Positions 51,109-59,586 of a stretch of 64,000 nt of DNA are shown here, piece after piece. Origin of the DNA: CAWDVH01 sp963805705 (GTDB taxonomy: Bacteria > Actinomycetota > Actinomycetes > Streptosporangiales > Streptosporangiaceae); contig CAWDVH010000001.1 of the NCBI GenBank assembly GCA_963805705.1, positions 1,984,001 through 2,048,000 on the forward strand, written 5' to 3'. Position numbers and translations under genes: made by a program. Each line of letters begins with the position of its first letter. Position 1 is the first letter of the stretch. The notes beneath the pieces are model-generated. The model did not search any database. It saw nothing but the letters and a program-made list of their open reading frames with translations, and was not told where the DNA came from.

Positions 51109-51786
51109 TCAGATGCCCCCATCGAATGCAAGGCCTGCTGCGGTAATCACGGATTTCGTGCAGCTAAACGCCTCGGCATAGGGCGCCCGGCACTCCATGC
51201 CACGCAGGCGGGCCATTCCGAGGAAGACCTCGTCATCCCACCAGTCCCGGCCCCGCTGGGACGGGAAGCTCTTGTGCAGTAGCTCGACCTTTCGACGCGC
51301 CGTGTCGGCCGACAACGGGAAATACATCGACGGGCGGCCGAGATCGCCGTCCCATTTCGGTATCTCGTACGCCAGGTAGAGCCGGTCGCGAAAGACGGTG
51401 GGCACGATCTCGCCGATAGTCCGGTGGTCCTGATGTGCGTCGTCGCGCGACGGCGCGATGATGATATCGGGTGAGCAGAGCCGCGCTGTTTGCTCGAGGG
51501 TCTCCTTCACCTGACCCCAGACCGCGGGGAGCCGGCCTTCTGGCAAGTCGCATAGTTCGATGGTGAGGTTCGCTCCGGGAAGAAACGCGCTGGCCGCGTT
51601 GCGTGCCTCCAGCTTCCGCTCGGCAGTTCCCGTCAGCACCAGGTAGCGAGCCGCCAGCCCCGGCTGGCTGTCAGCCAGGCTGAGGAGTGTCCCGCCCGCG
51701 CCGATCTCGATGTCGTCGGGGTGGGCACCGATCACGAGCACGGACAGCGGTCCGCCCGAGGGCGCCTTCAGGTGCAGGGGCAGCAT
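51109..51786 (-). CDS. PIG-L family N-acetyl-sugar deacetylase
   Basis: A 225-residue zinc deacetylase. VLVIGAHPDDIEIGAGGTLL holds the first zinc motif (AHPDD) and APSRDDAHQDHRTIGEI the second (H-x-D-H). Members remove N-acetyl groups from sugars in lipid-linked or small-molecule glycans. Most likely it trims an N-acetylhexosamine of the repeat unit. The ATG at 51786 lies 7 nt after the cytidylyltransferase stop and the two would be co-transcribed; a longer TTG start at 51849 would overlap that gene by 56 nt. Confidence 0.85.
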   Translation of the reverse strand: MLPLHLKAPSGGPLSVLVIGAHPDDIEIGAGGTLLSLADSQPGLAARYLVLTGTAERKLEARNAASAFLPGANLTIELCDLPEGRLPAVWGQVKETLEQTARLCSPDIIIAPSRDDAHQDHRTIGEIVPTVFRDRLYLAYEIPKWDGDLGRPSMYFPLSADTARRKVELLHKSFPSQRGRDWWDDEVFLGMARLRGMECRAPYAEAFSCTKSVITAAGLAFDGGI

Positions 51787-51793
51787 GTGCGGA

Positions 51794-52663
51794 TCACCGG
51801 GCTGGCGAGGTAGGTACCGGCGAGGAGCTTCTCCTGCCGTCGGACTCAAGCAAGGCCCCGCTGGTCGGCGCCGTCACGCCCGACCGCTCAGGGTCCCAGA
51901 CCATCCAGGGGCAGTTCCCCTGGTGATACAGCTCCTCCAGCTGCAAGCGCTCCTTCACCGTATCGGCGGGTGACCAATATCCTTTGTACGGGTACGCGAG
52001 GACGCGGTGCTGCGGGACCAGCCGCACGAGCGCGTCCTCGACGAGATCTTCGCCCTCGTGGAGGTGATCGAATATCTCCGGCCGGAGCAGGAAGTAGCCG
52101 CCGTTCTCCCACTGCCGCAGGTAGCGCATGGGGGTTACCTGGGTGATCAGCCCGTCATCGCCGATATCTACGACGTGATGCGACGACTGAGGCGGCACTG
52201 CCAGCAGGGCAGCCACGGCGCTGCTGGCCTCAAACCGCTCGATCATGTCAGGTAGCGGCGCATTCGTGAGGACATCCGCATAGTTAGCCATGAACATCGG
52301 CTCGTCCTCGACGAAGCGGCGGACCCGGCGCAGCCGTTCGCCGATCGGGGAGTTCAGGCCCGTGTCGACGAGGGTGACTCGCCAGTTAGAGATGTCCGTG
52401 CTGAACAGCTTCACCTCGCGGGCGCCATTCTCCAGGACGAAGTCGTTAGACCTGGTCTCGTCGTAGTTCAGGAAGAAGTCCTTTACCGCCGACGCGCCGT
52501 AACCAAGGCAGAGCACGAAATCGGTGTGCCCGAAATGGGCGTAGTAGCGCATAACGTGCCAGAGCAGCGGACGCTCGCCGACCATTGCCATCGGCTTGGG
52601 GCCGCTGGTGACGCCATCGCGCATCCGCATCCCGAGGCCACCGCAGAACAGTACGACCTTCAT
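51794..52663 (-). CDS. Glucose-1-phosphate cytidylyltransferase-like nucleotidyltransferase
   Basis: A 289-residue sugar nucleotidyltransferase. VVLFCGGLGMRMRDGVTSGP with KPMAMVGERPLLWHVMRYY is the nucleotide-binding signature, in the RfbF form (FCGGLG-M-R) rather than the RmlA form; FMANYADVLTNAPL carries the metal Asp and GYWSPADTVKERLQLEELY closes the family. It would make CDP-glucose (or a related NDP-sugar) from the sugar-1-phosphate. The C-terminal 30 residues are unordered and overlap nothing. It is the middle gene of a leftward methyltransferase/cytidylyltransferase/deacetylase operon. Confidence 0.85.
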   Translation of the reverse strand: MKVVLFCGGLGMRMRDGVTSGPKPMAMVGERPLLWHVMRYYAHFGHTDFVLCLGYGASAVKDFFLNYDETRSNDFVLENGAREVKLFSTDISNWRVTLVDTGLNSPIGERLRRVRRFVEDEPMFMANYADVLTNAPLPDMIERFEASSAVAALLAVPPQSSHHVVDIGDDGLITQVTPMRYLRQWENGGYFLLRPEIFDHLHEGEDLVEDALVRLVPQHRVLAYPYKGYWSPADTVKERLQLEELYHQGNCPWMVWDPERSGVTAPTSGALLESDGRRSSSPVPTSPAR

Positions 52664-52677
52664 GATTCACACACCAT

Positions 52678-53907
52678 TCAGATGATCTCAAGCGCGGGGA
52701 TCGGGACGACCAGGCGGCCGCCCCACGACCGCACATAGTCGAGCTGCTGACTGATCTCATCCTTCAGGTTCCATGGCAGGATGAGAATGTAATCAGGCTT
52801 GGTTTCGGCAATGCGCTCAGGCGCATGGATCGGGATATGGGTGCCCGGCAGGAACTTTCCCTGCTTCACCGGGCTCCGGTCAACGGTATAGGAGAGAAGA
52901 TCCGACCGGATGCCGCAGTGGTTGAGGAGCGTGTTTCCCTTTCCAGGGGCGCCGTATCCGGCGACCGACCGGCCTTCCTTAGCCGCGGTGAGCAGGAATT
53001 CCAGCAGATCGCTCTTAATCCGGAGTACCTCGCCGGCGAAGCCCTCATGGCCGGCCACAGTGTGCAGGCCGGCGGACTCCTCCTCGCCGAGTACCGCCTT
53101 TACCCGCGTGGTCGGCTCGCCGGCGCTTTCCTGCGGCCGGGCGTAGACGCGCAGTGAGCCGCCATGCGTCTCAATCTCGTCGACGTCAACCACGCTCAGC
53201 CCGGCCGTGCCCAGCGCACGGGAGGCAGTCAGCAGGGAAAGATACGAGAAATGCTCGTGATAGATCGTGTCGTACTGGCGCCGCTCGATCAGGCGCAGGA
53301 GATGCGGGAACTCCAGCGTCACCAGGCCCGTGTCCTTGACCAGCGCACGGAGGCCCGCGGCAAATCCCCTGATGTCAGGAACGTGAGCGAAGACGTTGTT
53401 CGCGGCGACCAGGTCGGCCCGCCCGTGTCGCTGGGCGATCTCGCGGCCGGTCTCGGGCGCCAGGAACTCGACCTCCGTGCGGATGCCGCGGGAGCGGGCC
53501 ACCTCGGCCACGTTCGCCGCCGGTTCCACGCCGAGCACCGGGATTCCCTCGGCCAGGAAGTGCTGCAGAAGATAGCCGTCGTTGCTTGCTACCTCCGTCA
53601 CCAGGCTGCCGGGTGTCAGGTCAAGCCGGCTGATCATCGCCTGGGCGTACCGCTTCGCGTGTGCCACCCAAGAGTCGGAATATGACGAGAAGTACGCGTA
53701 GTCCGAGAAGATGTGCTCACCGGACACATAAGCGGGAAGCTGCACAAGCAGGCAAGTACCGCACAGGCGCACGTTTAGCGGGTAGAAGACCTCTGCCTCA
53801 TCGAGCTGCTCAGCCGGGACGTAGCTCTCACATAGCGGAGACATCCCCAGGTCAACAAACGTATGCGTAAGATTCGCGCCGCAGAGGCGGCACACACTGG
53901 ACGACAT
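52678..53907 (-). CDS. Sugar C-methyltransferase (SAM-dependent, zinc-binding type)
   Basis: A 409-residue three-part enzyme like TylC3-type NDP-hexose C-methyltransferases. The N-terminal zinc domain has CRLCG and CGTC (about 6-10 and 41-44), the Rossmann SAM domain has VTEVASNDGYLLQHFLAEGI and LVAANNVFAHVPDIRGFAAG, with catalytic-region YHEHFSYLSLLT, and the C-terminal domain has VAGYGAPGKGNTLLNHCGI. It adds a methyl branch to an NDP-4-keto sugar. The ATG at 53907 has GAGGGGGG upstream and begins the zinc domain. Confidence 0.88.
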   Translation of the reverse strand: MSSSVCRLCGANLTHTFVDLGMSPLCESYVPAEQLDEAEVFYPLNVRLCGTCLLVQLPAYVSGEHIFSDYAYFSSYSDSWVAHAKRYAQAMISRLDLTPGSLVTEVASNDGYLLQHFLAEGIPVLGVEPAANVAEVARSRGIRTEVEFLAPETGREIAQRHGRADLVAANNVFAHVPDIRGFAAGLRALVKDTGLVTLEFPHLLRLIERRQYDTIYHEHFSYLSLLTASRALGTAGLSVVDVDEIETHGGSLRVYARPQESAGEPTTRVKAVLGEEESAGLHTVAGHEGFAGEVLRIKSDLLEFLLTAAKEGRSVAGYGAPGKGNTLLNHCGIRSDLLSYTVDRSPVKQGKFLPGTHIPIHAPERIAETKPDYILILPWNLKDEISQQLDYVRSWGGRLVVPIPALEII

Positions 53908-54120
53908 AACCCCCCTCAAACTGCTACATGGATCAGCAAATATCTTAACATCGATCGCCGGGAGATATGGATGGCTGGCTCCGAGATGGGTAATGATGTT
54001 CCTGAACACCCGCGACACAGCGCAGTAGCCGACTAGCCTTATCTCCTGGCGTGAGCGGCGGGGGTGCACGGGACCGCCCGGCTGCCGCTTTGAGAGCGTT
54101 CAGCCGAGAGGAGTGCGTGA

Positions 54121-55257
54121 ATGGGCGAGCCTTGCTGCCGGGCATGCCGCGGGAGGGCCGGGCATCTCGTGCTCGACCTGGGTGAGCAGCCACCGTGTGA
54201 CTATTTTCCGCAGGCCGCTGATCCCGGCCCCGATCCGGTGTACCCGCTGCAGATGTGGCTGTGCTCGTCATGCGGTCTGGCCCAGCTGCTGGCCGACCCC
54301 ACGGTGCCGGAGGAGCCCAGGGGCGCCGAGCCGGCCGCGCTCGTAGCTCAGGCGGCCGACGCCGTGGAACGGGTCGCCGCGTCGGGGCTGCTGCCGGCCG
54401 GAGGCCGGGTCGCCGAATATGGCAGCCCGCATGGCGGTTCCTGGCTGGGGCTGCTGGCGCGTCGCGGGCTCACCCCGGTGCCCGACGGCGAGCCGGCCGA
54501 TGTGGTCCTCGACTGCTTCGGCCTGATGCACTCCGCGGACCAGGCTGCGGCGCTCGCGGAGCGGACGGCTCGCCTGGCCGCGGGCGGCGTGCTGCTCCTG
54601 CAGTACCACTCGCTGGACACGATAATCCGCAGCGGGCAGTGGAACGCGCTCCGGCACGGCCACTACGCCTACTACTCCACAACTGCCCTGGGCTCCATGC
54701 TGGCCGCGCACGGCTTCAGCCCGCGCCGAGCATGGCATTTTGATCTCTACGGCGGCACGGTACTGCTGGCGGCCGGCCGTGACTCCGACGGGGGCGCCGG
54801 GCCGGACGGCTCGGTGCAGCGGCTTCTCGCCGAGGATGCCAGGGTCGGCGCCCTTGACCCGGTTGCGATCGGCGGTCTCCAGCGCAGCGCGGAGATCCGC
54901 GCCCAGGCGCTCTACGATTGGCTCGTCGTGCAGCGGTCGGCGGGGAACAGCGTTCTCGGGTACGGTGCGGCGTCGCGCACGGTTGCCCTCTTGCGCCGAG
55001 CGGGGGTGGATCGCGCTCTCTTGCCCGCAGTGGTAGACGCCTCGCCGGGAAAACAGGGCCTGCGGATGCCAGGGACAGACATCCCCGTAGTCAGCCCGGC
55101 GCAGCTGGCCGCAGACCAGCCGGCCGCCGTGCTGCTGTTCCTTGCGGATCTGCTGACCGAGGTCCGGGCGGCTTTTCCCGAAGTTGAAGCCGCCGGCGGC
55201 AGCTGGGTGGACGCCGACACGATTGATGCCTCAGGACGCTTGCAGCAGCACACGTAG
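54121..55257 (+). CDS. Sugar C-methyltransferase-like protein with altered SAM motif
   Basis: A 378-residue paralogue, divergent from the gene at 52678. It keeps the N-terminal zinc motifs (CCRACRG, CSSCGLAQLL), HGHYAYYSTTALGSMLAAHG in place of the YHEHF motif, and the C-terminal SVLGYGAASRTVALLRRAG. SAM motif I is unusual (RVAEYGSPHGGSWLGLL) and the region before the acidic residue is shortened, so SAM binding may be weak or lost. It may be a partner or structural homologue rather than an active methyltransferase. ATG at 54121 with GAGAGGAG upstream. The end overlaps the sigma gene tail-to-tail by 27 nt. Confidence 0.75.
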   Translation: MGEPCCRACRGRAGHLVLDLGEQPPCDYFPQAADPGPDPVYPLQMWLCSSCGLAQLLADPTVPEEPRGAEPAALVAQAADAVERVAASGLLPAGGRVAEYGSPHGGSWLGLLARRGLTPVPDGEPADVVLDCFGLMHSADQAAALAERTARLAAGGVLLLQYHSLDTIIRSGQWNALRHGHYAYYSTTALGSMLAAHGFSPRRAWHFDLYGGTVLLAAGRDSDGGAGPDGSVQRLLAEDARVGALDPVAIGGLQRSAEIRAQALYDWLVVQRSAGNSVLGYGAASRTVALLRRAGVDRALLPAVVDASPGKQGLRMPGTDIPVVSPAQLAADQPAAVLLFLADLLTEVRAAFPEVEAAGGSWVDADTIDASGRLQQHT

Positions 55258-55893
55258 CCTCGCCAGGCATCGCCCGCGGGTGGGGCCGATACTGCCGACC
55301 GGAAGCCCGAGCACATCGGATATCTCGGCGTAGGAGGCGGGCGGATCGGCCATGAGCAGGTCCAGCATCTGCTGCCATGGCCGGGGGAGGCGGGACATGG
55401 CCTCGCGAACGACCTGAGCGCGTTCCTCGGCGAGGAGACGTGCGTCGAGCTCCGGCTCGTGCGCGACGCCATCGTCGAAGGCCACGTCGTCAGGAACTAG
55501 CACGAGCCTCTTGCGGGCCGCCATGCTGCGCAGGCACTCGTGCCGCGCGGTGGCCGCCAGCCATGAACCCACGCGGGCCGGCTGCTCCAGGCGATCGATG
55601 TGCTCGATCAGACGCAGCCACGTGGCCTGGGCGACATCGGCGGCGTCACTTTCTACCAGCTTGAAGTCGCGGGTCATCGCCCAGATGAGCCTGGCGTACT
55701 GCTTGACCAGGCGATCCCACGCCCACGCATCCCCCTCGGCCGCGCGCTGCACGAGTCGCGCGACGTCCAGGGGGCCCGGATCCTTGTCCGGTATCGTCGT
55801 CGTCCAGTCCCGGTCAGCCGCCATGACGCCGCGGTGCGCAGGCCGAGCCTGGCCGCACCGTGCCGCAGCGCCTTCATGGCGTTTTCCCCCCAT
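55231..55893 (-). CDS. ECF-type RNA polymerase sigma factor
   Basis: A 220-residue sigma-70 family protein with region 2 (LVQRAAEGDAWAWDRLVKQY, LVESDAADVAQATWLRLIEH and GSWLAATARHECLRSMAARK) and region 4 (LPRPWQQMLDLLMADPPASY and AEISDVLGLPVGSIGPTRGR). No anti-sigma gene is next to it. The ATG at 55893 follows AGAGGGAACGTA; ATG at 55824 is an alternative that removes 23 weakly conserved residues. Position inside the polysaccharide locus makes control of that locus possible, but nothing in the sequence proves it. Confidence 0.87.
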   Translation of the reverse strand: MGGKRHEGAAARCGQARPAHRGVMAADRDWTTTIPDKDPGPLDVARLVQRAAEGDAWAWDRLVKQYARLIWAMTRDFKLVESDAADVAQATWLRLIEHIDRLEQPARVGSWLAATARHECLRSMAARKRLVLVPDDVAFDDGVAHEPELDARLLAEERAQVVREAMSRLPRPWQQMLDLLMADPPASYAEISDVLGLPVGSIGPTRGRCLARLRVLLQAS

Positions 55894-55944
55894 TACGTTC
55901 CCTCTCGATCATCGAGCGCATCTCGTCCTGACCTGGCACTTCGC

Positions 55945-55974
55945 TTGACGTCGATTGCCAGGCCCCAATACAAG
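55945..55974 (+). promoter_or_regulatory. Possible promoter upstream of second RmlC-like gene
   Basis: TTGACG (55945-55950), 18 nt, TACAAG (55969-55974). It would give a leader of about 120 nt before the GTG at 56104. The -10 match is only moderate. Confidence 0.32.
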
Positions 55975-56103
55975 ACGCGCGAACCCGTCCCTGCGTTGCC
56001 AACGACATCGCGGCGCGGGAGCCCCTAGGCTGCGGAAGGGGCATGGAGCCTGGGCTGTGAGTACCGGGGTGCAAGATCAGCAAATCGTCGACAGGAGCCG
56101 CAG

Positions 56104-56715
56104 GTGGACCCGATGGGGATCGAAGGTGCCTGGACCTTCCGGCCGCGCATCTACGCCGACAATCGCGGTGACTTTCACGAGTGGTTCCGGGGAGACGAGT
56201 TTTTCCATGAGCTCGGCTATCGCCTTGAGCTAGCCCAGGCCAACTGCTCGGTATCCCGGCGCGGAGTGATCCGCGGAATACATTTCACTGAAGTCCCCCC
56301 CGGCCAGGCCAAGTATGTGGTGTGTGCCAGCGGCGCGATCGTTGATGTCGTCGTGGACCTCCGGGTCGGATCTCCCACGTACGCACGCTGGGAGGCGGTG
56401 CAGCTCGACGACGAGACGCGGCGCGGGGTCTTCCTCTCCGAGGGTCTGGGGCATGCCTTCACGGCGCTGAGTCCCACGGCCACGGTGATGTACCTCTGCT
56501 CAACCCCGTACGCGCCCGGCATCGAGCACGGCGTGCACCCGCTCGACCCGGCGATCGGCATCGCCTGGCCGCCGGACGTGCCGCCCATCTTGTCCGGAAA
56601 GGATGCCGCCGCCCCCTCGCTGGACGAGGCAGCGCGGGCGGGCCTGCTCCCGGTCTACAGCACGACCGCGGCGTTCACGGCCAAGCTGCGCGCGCAGGCC
56701 CCGGTCAGCCCCTGA
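56104..56715 (+). CDS. RmlC-like NDP-4-keto-6-deoxysugar epimerase (second)
   Basis: A 203-residue cupin epimerase. RIYADNRGDFHEWFRGDEFF, then GVIRGIHFTEVPPGQAKYVV (catalytic His), IVDVVVDLRVGSPTYARWEA, FLSEGLGHAFTALSPTATVM. The sequence is of the 3- or 5-epimerase branch seen in antibiotic sugar pathways (EvaD/NovW-like) rather than classical RmlC, and suits a methyl-branched deoxysugar made with the methyltransferase nearby. The GTG at 56104 has AGGAG six bases upstream. The last 11 nt overlap the end of the convergent acetyltransferase gene. Confidence 0.86.
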   Translation: MDPMGIEGAWTFRPRIYADNRGDFHEWFRGDEFFHELGYRLELAQANCSVSRRGVIRGIHFTEVPPGQAKYVVCASGAIVDVVVDLRVGSPTYARWEAVQLDDETRRGVFLSEGLGHAFTALSPTATVMYLCSTPYAPGIEHGVHPLDPAIGIAWPPDVPPILSGKDAAAPSLDEAARAGLLPVYSTTAAFTAKLRAQAPVSP

Positions 56716-57187
56716 TCTGGGCTTGCGAGGTGATGCTCTGAGCCAGGAAGCCATGCCGTGCGTAGAAGCTCAGCGCCCGGTCGTTGGCGGCGTAGGCGGT
56801 GACGCTGGCCCGCTGCGCGCCGCAGTCGCGGGCCCAGGTGAAGAAGTGCCGGACGAGCAGGCTGCCGACGCCGGCCCGGCGGGAGTCAGGGTCGACCCGC
56901 AAGCTCTCCAGCACGGCCACGTTCCCGGCCCGGATCGAGCTGGGCCCGCTCAGCTTGCCGACCAGGTGCCCGATGACGCGATCGCCGTCGCGGGCCAGCG
57001 CGAGCAGGCAGGTCCCGTCGGTCATCAGGCCGGAATAGTACGCGGCGCCCTCGCGGGCCGGCCAGTCGACGTTCATCAGGGGATCGTGCTGGCCGGCATC
57101 CTCGCGGAAGAGCCCGGCCACGGACTCCACGAGCGCGCCGATGTCGCCGCGGGTGGCGTTGCTGACGGTGACAGCTGTCATGCTCAC
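56705..57187 (-). CDS. GNAT-family N-acetyltransferase
   Basis: A 160-residue acetyl-CoA-dependent acetyltransferase. AVLESLRVDPDSRRAGVGSL holds the acetyl-CoA loop (R-x-x-G-x-G/S), followed by LVRHFFTWARDCGAQRASVT and AYAANDRALSFYARHGFLAQ, the standard C-terminal motif. The substrate is unknown. GTG at 57187 or ATG at 57181 could start it. It probably lies outside the polysaccharide locus in function and marks its right boundary. Confidence 0.83.
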   Translation of the reverse strand: MSMTAVTVSNATRGDIGALVESVAGLFREDAGQHDPLMNVDWPAREGAAYYSGLMTDGTCLLALARDGDRVIGHLVGKLSGPSSIRAGNVAVLESLRVDPDSRRAGVGSLLVRHFFTWARDCGAQRASVTAYAANDRALSFYARHGFLAQSITSQAQIRG

Positions 57188-57235
57188 CCAGGCTAGTGAT
57201 CATGATAAAACCTGTAAAGCTGGCTCAAAACGGAT

Positions 57236-58024
57236 TCACTGCGCGTCGATGTCGACGATCACCGGCGCGTGGTCGCTCGGGCCCTTGCCCTTGCGGGCCT
57301 CCCGGTCGACCCAGGCGTCCGACACCGAGCCGGCCAGGGCGGCATTGGCGTAGACCAGGTCGATCCGCATGCCCATGCCCTTGTGAAACGACCCGGCCCG
57401 GTAATCCCAGTACGTGTACGGATGCGGGCCCTTGGCGATGCGGGGGACCACGTCACGCAGGCCGGTCTCGCGCAGGCCGGCCAGGGCCGCGCGCTCGGCC
57501 GGGGTGACGTGTGTGGAGCCGGCGAACGCGGCCGGGTCCCACACGTCCGCGTCGGTCGGGGCGACGTTGAAGTCTCCCATGATCGCGAACGGCCGGTCCC
57601 CGGCCGCATCGGCGGCCACCGCGGCCCGCAGCGCGGCCAGCCAGCGCAGCTTGTAGGCGTAATGCGGGTCATCGGGGGTGCGCCCGTTGGGCACGTACAC
57701 CGACCGCACCCGCACCGGCCCGCAGGTGGCGGCCAGAGTGCGGGCCTCCGGCGTCTGCGGGCCGGGGAAGCCGGGGTCCTGCGGCAGCCCGCGGACGACA
57801 TCGTCCAGGCCGATCCTGGACAGCACGGCCACCCCGTTCCAGCGCCCCTCGCCGTGCTGGGCCACGGCGTAGCCGAGCGGCGCGACGGCATCGACCGGGA
57901 ACGCGTCGGCGCCGACCTTCGTCTCCTGCAGGCAGGCCACGTCCGGAGCGGCCTGCTCCAGCCACTCCACCAGCCGGGGCAGCCGGGCCAGGACCGAGTT
58001 CACGTTCCAGGTCGCGATGCGCAC
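57236..58024 (-). CDS. xth: Exodeoxyribonuclease III
   Basis: A 262-residue EEP-fold nuclease that nicks abasic sites and degrades DNA 3'-5' during base excision repair. The four metal and catalytic motifs are present: MRIATWNVNSVLARL (Asn7), ACLQETKVGAD (Glu34), AIMGDFNVAPTDADVWD, and GPSDHAPVIVDI (Asp-His). Length is normal. The start ATG is the first residue of the first strand. It stands about 20 nt downstream of the amidohydrolase gene on the same strand. Confidence 0.93.
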   Translation of the reverse strand: MRIATWNVNSVLARLPRLVEWLEQAAPDVACLQETKVGADAFPVDAVAPLGYAVAQHGEGRWNGVAVLSRIGLDDVVRGLPQDPGFPGPQTPEARTLAATCGPVRVRSVYVPNGRTPDDPHYAYKLRWLAALRAAVAADAAGDRPFAIMGDFNVAPTDADVWDPAAFAGSTHVTPAERAALAGLRETGLRDVVPRIAKGPHPYTYWDYRAGSFHKGMGMRIDLVYANAALAGSVSDAWVDREARKGKGPSDHAPVIVDIDAQ

Positions 58025-58046
58025 GCTACCGTCATTCCTGCCGCGG

Positions 58047-59519
58047 TCATTTCTTCCACTGGGCCGAGCCGGCGTCCCAGCTCGTGTAGGTGTAGGGGTT
58101 GTCCTGCACCTGCGTCTCCGGGATCTCGGGATGCATGCCCTGCGCCCAGGTTTCGGGTCCGAGTTCTCCCATCAGGTGCTCGACGGTCTGCCCGATGACG
58201 TCCCTGGCCTTGGCCAGATCGGTGCCGGCGCCGGTCAGCTGGTGGGCGTACTTCACCACCCGGCCGTTGACCACGACGGTGTGGACATCGCCGCGCTGGG
58301 CCTGGAAGGCCACATGACCGTAGGGATGGAGCAGCGGGAACATCACCGGCGACGCGTCGTTCTTGATCAGCACGATGTCGGCTTTCTTTCCCGTCTCCAG
58401 GCTCCCGGTGACCGAGTCCAGGCCGAGCGCCCTGGCCCCGCCGCGGGTCGCCCAGTCGACGACGTGCTCGGCCCGCAGGCGGCTGTTGGTCACGGTGTCC
58501 TGACGGCCATGCGCCTCCAGGTGCTCGCGGGAGCGGTCGGCGCCGAGGGTCGACCGCATGGCCGAGAACAGGTCGCCGCTCCACCACACGCTGGTATCCA
58601 TGGACAGGGACACGCCGATGCCGTGCTCCCTGAGCTTCCAGGTCGGCGGGTATCCCTGGCCGGCGCTCTGCTCGCTCTCGGTGGAAACCGATACCGACCC
58701 GCCGGTCGCGGCGATCCGGTTGTACGAATCGGGATTCAGGGTCGCCGCGTGGACGTAGATCGTGTCCGGCGTCATGAACCCGTTCTCGTGCATGAGCCTG
58801 ATGCCATCGTCGTTGGTCGCGCCCCAGACGCCGGCATGGGTGGTCACCGGCACGCCCAGCTCCCTGGCCACCTCGAATGCGGCCCGCTCGGGAAACGCGG
58901 GATCACCGGTGACATCAAAGGCCAGCTGGAATCCGAGCATGTCGCCGCGCCCGTGGATGCGCCGCGTGACGAAGTCCCTGAATTCCGGCGTGGCCGACCA
59001 CTCCCACGGGCCCTGCTGGATGTTGCCGTAGGCCAGGATGAACCGCCCCGGTACCTCCTCCAGGGCGTCGACGGCGGCATCGGCGTGATCGGTGCTCTGC
59101 AGGCCGTGCGACCAGTCCACGGTGGTGGTCACCCCGGCGTCGAGCGCCTCGATCGCCGACAGCAGATTGCCCGCGTAGACGTCCTGCGGCCGGAACGACT
59201 TGCCCCACTGCAGGTAATACCAGACGAAATACTGGGTCAGTGTCCAGTCGGCGCCGTAGCCGCGCATCGCGGTCTGCCACATATGCCGGTGGGTGTCGAT
59301 CATCCCCGGCATCAGGATGCCGCCGGACGCGTCGATCTCGGCCGCGTCCGGCGGTGCCTGCAGGCCGGTCCCCACCTCAGCGATGCGCTCGCCGATGACC
59401 AGGACGTCGCCGTCGCGCAAAATGGTATGGCTATCGTCCATGGTCAGCACGGTGGCGTTACGGAAGACGAAAGGCCGGCCGGGGGTCAGCTCAGCTGCGG
59501 GCATGGGATCTGCTGTCAT
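58047..59519 (-). CDS. ATZ/TRZ-type amidohydrolase
   Basis: A 490-residue metal-dependent hydrolase of the chlorohydrolase/cytosine-deaminase-like group. The first metal site is MIDTHRHMWQTAMRGYGADW, further ligands lie in GVPVTTHAGVWGATNDDG and IYVHAATLNPDSYNRIA, and SLSMDTSVWWSGDLFSAMRS holds the final Asp; GSLETGKKADIVLI is the C-terminal beta-sandwich signature. Members hydrolyse C-N, C-Cl or related bonds on ring compounds. ATG at 59519 has CGGAG upstream. It diverges from the dioxygenase genes across about 67 nt, so the two arms may share control. Confidence 0.87.
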   Translation of the reverse strand: MTADPMPAAELTPGRPFVFRNATVLTMDDSHTILRDGDVLVIGERIAEVGTGLQAPPDAAEIDASGGILMPGMIDTHRHMWQTAMRGYGADWTLTQYFVWYYLQWGKSFRPQDVYAGNLLSAIEALDAGVTTTVDWSHGLQSTDHADAAVDALEEVPGRFILAYGNIQQGPWEWSATPEFRDFVTRRIHGRGDMLGFQLAFDVTGDPAFPERAAFEVARELGVPVTTHAGVWGATNDDGIRLMHENGFMTPDTIYVHAATLNPDSYNRIAATGGSVSVSTESEQSAGQGYPPTWKLREHGIGVSLSMDTSVWWSGDLFSAMRSTLGADRSREHLEAHGRQDTVTNSRLRAEHVVDWATRGGARALGLDSVTGSLETGKKADIVLIKNDASPVMFPLLHPYGHVAFQAQRGDVHTVVVNGRVVKYAHQLTGAGTDLAKARDVIGQTVEHLMGELGPETWAQGMHPEIPETQVQDNPYTYTSWDAGSAQWKK

Positions 59520-59586
59520 CAGGTAACTCCGTTCGGGCAACCTTGGCCGACGCCGGAGCCGTCACGATACGGAGGGACACAGCATC

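Noticed and set aside
54003..54069. Upstream extension of the C-methyltransferase to 54069.
   Set aside because: The extra 54 residues precede the zinc domain, have poor codon use, and the internal ATG has a strong ribosome site.
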